A DNA stretch of 64,000 nt from Ignelater luminosus (Eukaryota > Arthropoda > Insecta > Coleoptera > Elateridae). Position numbers and translations under genes: made by a program. The notes under the pieces were generated by a model that was given only the letters and a program-made list of their open reading frames with translations, was not told where the DNA came from and ran no database searches. Positions 62,845 to 64,000 of the stretch are shown here, piece after piece (the stretch's first letter is position 1; each line of letters starts with the position of its first letter). Location of the stretch: contig VTPC01091253.1 of NCBI GenBank assembly GCA_011009095.1, forward strand, positions 147,863 through 211,862. The letters are read 5' to 3'.

Positions 62845-63702
62845 AATAAACTATGTTTGCTTTTAATCTAAACTTAAAGCATTCTTACTAACAGAACGTT
62901 CCTTACACAGAATACAATTACGTGGTTTCTTTCCAGTATGTGACCAACTATGTACAACTAAATTTTGACTTTTCTCCCTTATGAGACATTAGGTGGTTCT
63001 CTAGCAACTGATTTTTAAAAAAATGCCTTTTCACAAAGATTACGTTTACAGTTTCAATCCTTCTCATGGTTTATTTTATGCATTTTCACATATATTACTA
63101 CAGTATTGTGGTTTTTATTTTTCCACAAATTTCACATTTATTAGATTTTCATGGCATACTTTGATATGTGCGTCACCTATGTCAGTCATCAAATGGCATT
63201 TTGATTTAAATACTTTTGTGTAAACATTGCATTGAAATTCAGTTGGTGTGTTGTGTTGTTACATGCATTTTAACTGAATATTTTCACTTGAAACCAAATG
63301 AACAAATTGTGCATTTATATTGTCTGTCTGAAGCTGAACTATGTACAATCATGTGCTTCCTAAGGATTCTTATTATGAACTTGTTTTGCACAAATGTGAC
63401 ACTTTTTATTATGCGTTTGCAGATTGAGCACTTTGTGTTGTTCTCTTGTTAATAGGATATGAATCTGTGGTACCTGTGGTACTCGATTCATTTTGTCACT
63501 TATATGCTGGTGAACACAAGTGACACTTGAATAGTTTTAATGTAATTATGAGCAATCAGTCATCATATAAGCATAACGTTACAAATATTGTAAATTCTTT
63601 TGGACAAATGTGGTATTTATTATTGAATTACATTTCAGATCATTTGGCATAGTTTTAGATGCCTCGTTATCTTCCCCTTTCAATTTAGTTTATCGATGTA
63701 AC
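62845..63702 (-). pseudogene. Decayed 14-finger zinc-finger exon
   Basis: The 3' splice site (ttatttttag before 63702) and the preamble GTTACATCGA are still recognisable, but the fourth codon is a stop in the family phase. Finger fragments in several frames remain (KKCHICAKQ at about 63400, CILCKERSVSKNALSLD at about 62870-62915), with many stops. An inactivated member of the same terminal-exon family. Confidence 0.8.
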
Positions 63703-64000
63703 CTAAAAATAAAATTATTTAGTTCCAAATGACAACAATCTAAAATACAATTGAAATAAAAATTGAATTTTCTTAACAGCCTACTAGTCTTACTCATGTC
63801 AGAATAAAAAGAGATCCTCTTGTCTAGAATCAAATCATCTGAAAATAATTAAGTTTCTCACCTCTGTAGGCTATAATGTAAACAAATGGCAAGTTTATTA
63901 TTAAAAACAAAAAAGAGTTAATAAGAAGTTTATTCAAATAAGAAAGGGCTTACATTAAAAATTAAAACGTAAAAGAATTATCATCGGTTGCACGCCCTAA

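Noticed and set aside
1..64000. CRISPR arrays, bacterial operons, tRNA or rRNA genes
   Set aside because: No regularly spaced short repeats, no Shine-Dalgarno-led gene runs and no tRNA or rRNA sequence recognised. The window is eukaryotic.

Overview
The window looks like AT-rich nuclear DNA from an insect, possibly a beetle (the order is inference). The reasons are a ZAD-type zinc-finger module, a large family of C2H2 zinc-finger exons, metazoan splice sites, and relics of mariner, pogo/Tigger, Ty3/gypsy, LINE and MITE elements. There is no operon structure, CRISPR array or recognisable tRNA or rRNA gene. The supported host coding sequence is all on the minus strand. The plus-strand protein similarities are decayed transposases.

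Layout, high to low coordinates (the direction of minus-strand transcription). 63.7-28.9 kb: ten zinc-finger exons, namely eight intact 14-finger-type or 11-finger exons or their variants (36-60 kb), one of them truncated, plus a decayed copy at 62.8-63.7 kb and two short exons of a second subtype (28.9-35.4 kb). They are separated by introns/3'UTRs holding a Mos1-like mariner (46.9-48.2 kb), a foldback MITE, unclassified dispersed repeats and, at 30-34.5 kb, a cluster of gypsy integrase debris, a 120-bp GC-rich tandem array, a Tigger relic and a LINE fragment. 27.27-25.84 kb: a four-exon 5' module encoding a complete ZAD domain, acidic linker and basic nuclear-localisation-like patch. It ends in an open donor, not a stop. 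25.8-12.6 kb: a transposon-rich gene desert. 12.6-0.2 kb: five possible terminal exons downstream of that ZAD module: a decayed zinc-finger exon, a 440-codon exon derived from a pogo-like transposase that has lost its catalytic acids, a short very basic exon, and two tandemly duplicated 11-finger exons.

Main interpretation. Every intact terminal exon (11 zinc-finger, one transposase-derived, one basic) opens at a 3' splice site in the same phase: its length is 1 mod 3, one base completing a codon. The ZAD module ends in phase 2 with the bases CC, so any of them would join in frame and always give proline. Most have their own AATAAA downstream, and none has its own visible ZAD or start exon. 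This fits a lola- or mod(mdg4)-like locus in which one N-terminal module is joined to alternative C-terminal exons, including a captured transposase. The exons above 28.8 kb lie upstream of the visible ZAD module, so they need another 5' module beyond 64 kb or trans-splicing. The exon boundaries and phases are read from the sequence. The joining itself is inference and needs transcript data.
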